Shown: positions 6,216 to 7,136 of the stretch, in pieces | Layout of the letters: the number at the start of each line of letters is the position of its first letter | Numbering within the stretch: position 1 is the stretch's first letter | NCBI GenBank assembly: GCA_020438665.1 | Contig: JAGQUE010000353.1 | Span: forward strand, 1-7,136 | Source of the DNA: Nocardioidaceae bacterium | GTDB taxonomy: Bacteria; Actinomycetota; Actinomycetes; Propionibacteriales; Nocardioidaceae | Direction: 5' to 3' | Length of the DNA stretch: 7,136 bases | The notes under the pieces: generated by a model | Told to the model about the DNA's origin: nothing | What the model saw: only the letters and a program-made list of their open reading frames with translations | The model's database searches: none | Made by a program: the position numbers and the translations under genes

Positions 6216-6850
6216 GAGACCTTCTTGGGCGCACCCGGGACGGCTGCGTCGGGCCGCCGGAGATAGAGCGGCTCCGGGTCGAGGAGCTCGGCCCGCTCCT
6301 CGGCGACGATGCGCGCCAGCCAGCCCGCGCCGGGCCGCGACGGACCTCGGCCCGTCGGGAACGCTCCGGGATAGAGCACGGCGCCCTCCCCCACGACGGG
6401 TAGCGCGGTGGCGGCCTCGTCGGGCTTGACCACCACCGGTCCGGCCACGCGGACACCCTCGGCGTCGTACGACGCGAGGTAGACCTCCTTGCGCCGCGCA
6501 TCCGTGGCGACAAGGAACTCCCCGTCCACGCTGCCCATGTCGACGGCCTCGACGGCCATCACGTCGAGCGTGCACACGCCATAGACGGGGATCTCGAGCA
6601 CGTGGGCGAGCGTGCGCGCGGTCACAAGACCGACCCGGAGCCCGGTGAACGGACCGGGCCCGACTCCGACCGCGATGGCGGTGAGGTCGAGCCGGGTCAG
6701 CCCGGCGTCGACCAGGCAGCGCTCGATGAGCGGCGCGAGCTGCTCGCCGTGCTTCAGCGGCGCCGCGGCCACGTGGTCGACCAGGACGCCGTGGCCGTCG
6801 TGGATCGCCGCCGTCACCAGCGGGGTCGCCGTATCGAACGCGAGGAGCAC
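6212..6850 (-). CDS. tsaB: tRNA threonylcarbamoyladenosine biosynthesis protein TsaB
   Basis: TsaB is the non-catalytic, actin-like partner that pairs with TsaD in t6A synthesis. The 212-residue product begins MLLAFDTATPLVTAAI and has HGEQLAPLIERCL (34-46), the diagnostic VGVGPGPFTGLRVGL (61-75), VATDARRKEVYLASY (114-128) and the C-terminal PEPLYLRRPDA (192-202). As expected for TsaB it lacks the metal-binding HxxxH of TsaD. The GTG at 6850-6848 is chosen because the ASKHA core starts immediately and TAACCT lies six bases upstream, fitting a leaderless transcript; no AGGAG-type site is present. rimI follows with a 4-base overlap. tsaE, normally just upstream in this cluster, is not in the window: the next gene upstream is a divergent phosphatase-like gene. 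Confidence 0.95.
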   Translation of the reverse strand: MLLAFDTATPLVTAAIHDGHGVLVDHVAAAPLKHGEQLAPLIERCLVDAGLTRLDLTAIAVGVGPGPFTGLRVGLVTARTLAHVLEIPVYGVCTLDVMAVEAVDMGSVDGEFLVATDARRKEVYLASYDAEGVRVAGPVVVKPDEAATALPVVGEGAVLYPGAFPTGRGPSRPGAGWLARIVAEERAELLDPEPLYLRRPDAAVPGAPKKVS

Positions 6851-6856
6851 CCCCCG

Positions 6857-6862
6857 AGGTTA
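6857..6862 (-). promoter_or_regulatory. Candidate -10 box of tsaB-rimI (leaderless)
   Basis: TAACCT on the minus strand, a TANNNT hexamer, ends six bases before the tsaB GTG. Transcription would start at the start codon. A plausible -35 would fall in or near the inverted repeat at 6881-6901, but no clear TTGACA-like box is seen at 17-18 bp. Confidence 0.5.
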
Positions 6863-6880
6863 TCGGGGCGCCCTCGCCGC

Positions 6881-6901
6881 GTCGTCACGGCCTGTGACGA
6901 C
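6881..6901. repeat. Perfect 8-bp inverted repeat, candidate operator
   Basis: GTCGTCAC (6881-6888) and GTGACGAC (6894-6901) are exact reverse complements separated by five bases (GGCCT). The 13-bp centre-to-centre spacing suits a dimeric regulator. It lies 18 bp upstream of the candidate tsaB -10, in the 162-bp divergent region. A second small dyad, CTCGG/CCGAG, begins at its last base (6901-6915). It could instead fold as RNA or be chance in GC-rich DNA. Confidence 0.4.
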
Positions 6902-7000
6902 TCGGCAGCCCCGAGCCCGGCGCGGATCCGCCCAGGGCAACGCACAGCACCGCTCGTCCACAGGCCAGCGCGCCAGGTCCCGGGAAGGCAGTCGCCGCCC

Positions 7001-7006
7001 TAGGCT
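7001..7006 (+). promoter_or_regulatory. Candidate -10 box of the phosphatase-like gene (leaderless)
   Basis: TAGGCT, the same hexamer as at tsaD, ends six bases before the GTG at 7013. No ribosome site is visible between them, so a leaderless transcript is the simplest reading. No clear -35 is seen. Confidence 0.5.
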
Positions 7007-7012
7007 GGCGCG

Positions 7013-7136
7013 GTGTCCACGCTGGTCCTCGTCCGTCATGCGCTGCCCGCCGCCGACCAGGACACCCCGCCCGCCGAGTGGCGGCTGTCGCCCGACGGTG
7101 AGCAGGCGGCCGCGGAGCTCGCCGAGCGGCTGCCCG
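7013..7136 (+). CDS. Histidine phosphatase superfamily protein (phosphoglycerate mutase-like), 5' part
   Basis: Only 41 codons are present before the right edge. The protein begins VSTLVLVRHALPAADQ. LVRHA at residues 6-10 is the N-terminal catalytic motif of the histidine phosphatase superfamily (normally RHG or RHA), with His9 as the phosphate-accepting residue. WRLSPDGEQAAAELAERLP (23-41) matches the conserved L-(T/S)-x-x-G-x-x-Q-A stretch that follows in this family. The GTG start is chosen from the motif position and the TAGGCT six bases upstream. It is divergent from tsaB. Substrate and remaining active-site residues lie outside the window; small-molecule phosphatase or mutase activity cannot be separated. 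Confidence 0.8.
   Translation, partial: MSTLVLVRHALPAADQDTPPAEWRLSPDGEQAAAELAERLP

Noticed and set aside
6922..6931. Palindrome GCGGATCCGC in the tsaB/phosphatase intergenic region
   Set aside because: A single 10-bp palindrome is expected often in GC-rich DNA and it has no spacer or second copy nearby; weaker than the dyad at 6881-6901.
1..7136. CRISPR arrays, tRNA genes, insertion-sequence ends or attachment sites
   Set aside because: No regularly spaced repeats, no cloverleaf-like sequence with a GTTCRA-type T loop, and no transposase-like or terminal-repeat sequence was seen on either strand.

Overview
This is a gene-dense, very GC-rich window from what looks like an actinobacterial chromosome. 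Two signs point there. The left edge carries the start of a mycothiol-dependent formaldehyde dehydrogenase, and mycothiol is an actinobacterial thiol. Several genes also begin with a bare GTG a few bases after a TANNNT box, the arrangement of leaderless actinobacterial transcripts. The SigE-family sigma factor paired with a membrane-anchored propeller-like protein reminds me of Nocardioides-type genomes, but I cannot fix the genus from sequence alone. I see no tRNA, rRNA, CRISPR array or mobile element.

Layout. (1) 1-176, minus: 5' part of an mscR-like dehydrogenase, cut by the window edge. (2) 303-1931, plus, divergent from it: a 542-residue membrane protein. Its N-terminus is a degenerate SigE-family sigma-factor-like domain and its C-terminus is an extracytoplasmic propeller-like domain. 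(3) 2014-2604, plus: an intact SigE-family (ECF-type) sigma factor with a possible promoter of its own. (4) 2601-3914, plus: a membrane-anchored propeller-like protein overlapping the sigma gene by ATGA, probably its anti-sigma or sensor partner. (5) A hairpin between convergent genes at 3915-3950. (6) 3962-5032, minus: tsaD. (7) 5066-5800, plus: a GNAT acetyltransferase, divergent from tsaD. (8) 5775-6215 and 6212-6850, minus: rimI and tsaB, overlapping by GTGA. (9) 6851-7012: a divergent intergenic region with a perfect 8-bp inverted repeat. (10) 7013-7136, plus: start of a histidine-phosphatase-superfamily gene, cut by the right edge.

How the genes relate. The left half is a signalling locus. 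A normal sigma/anti-sigma pair sits directly downstream of a protein that looks like the same two parts fused into one chain, with the sigma part worn down at the residues expected to contact core polymerase and DNA. This is the most interesting feature of the window. The right half is the tRNA t6A-modification cluster. TsaB and TsaD are partners in threonylcarbamoyl transfer to A37 of ANN-decoding tRNAs, and rimI is their usual neighbour. Here the familiar tsaB-rimI-tsaD run is broken by an inverted acetyltransferase gene, so tsaD has its own candidate promoter.
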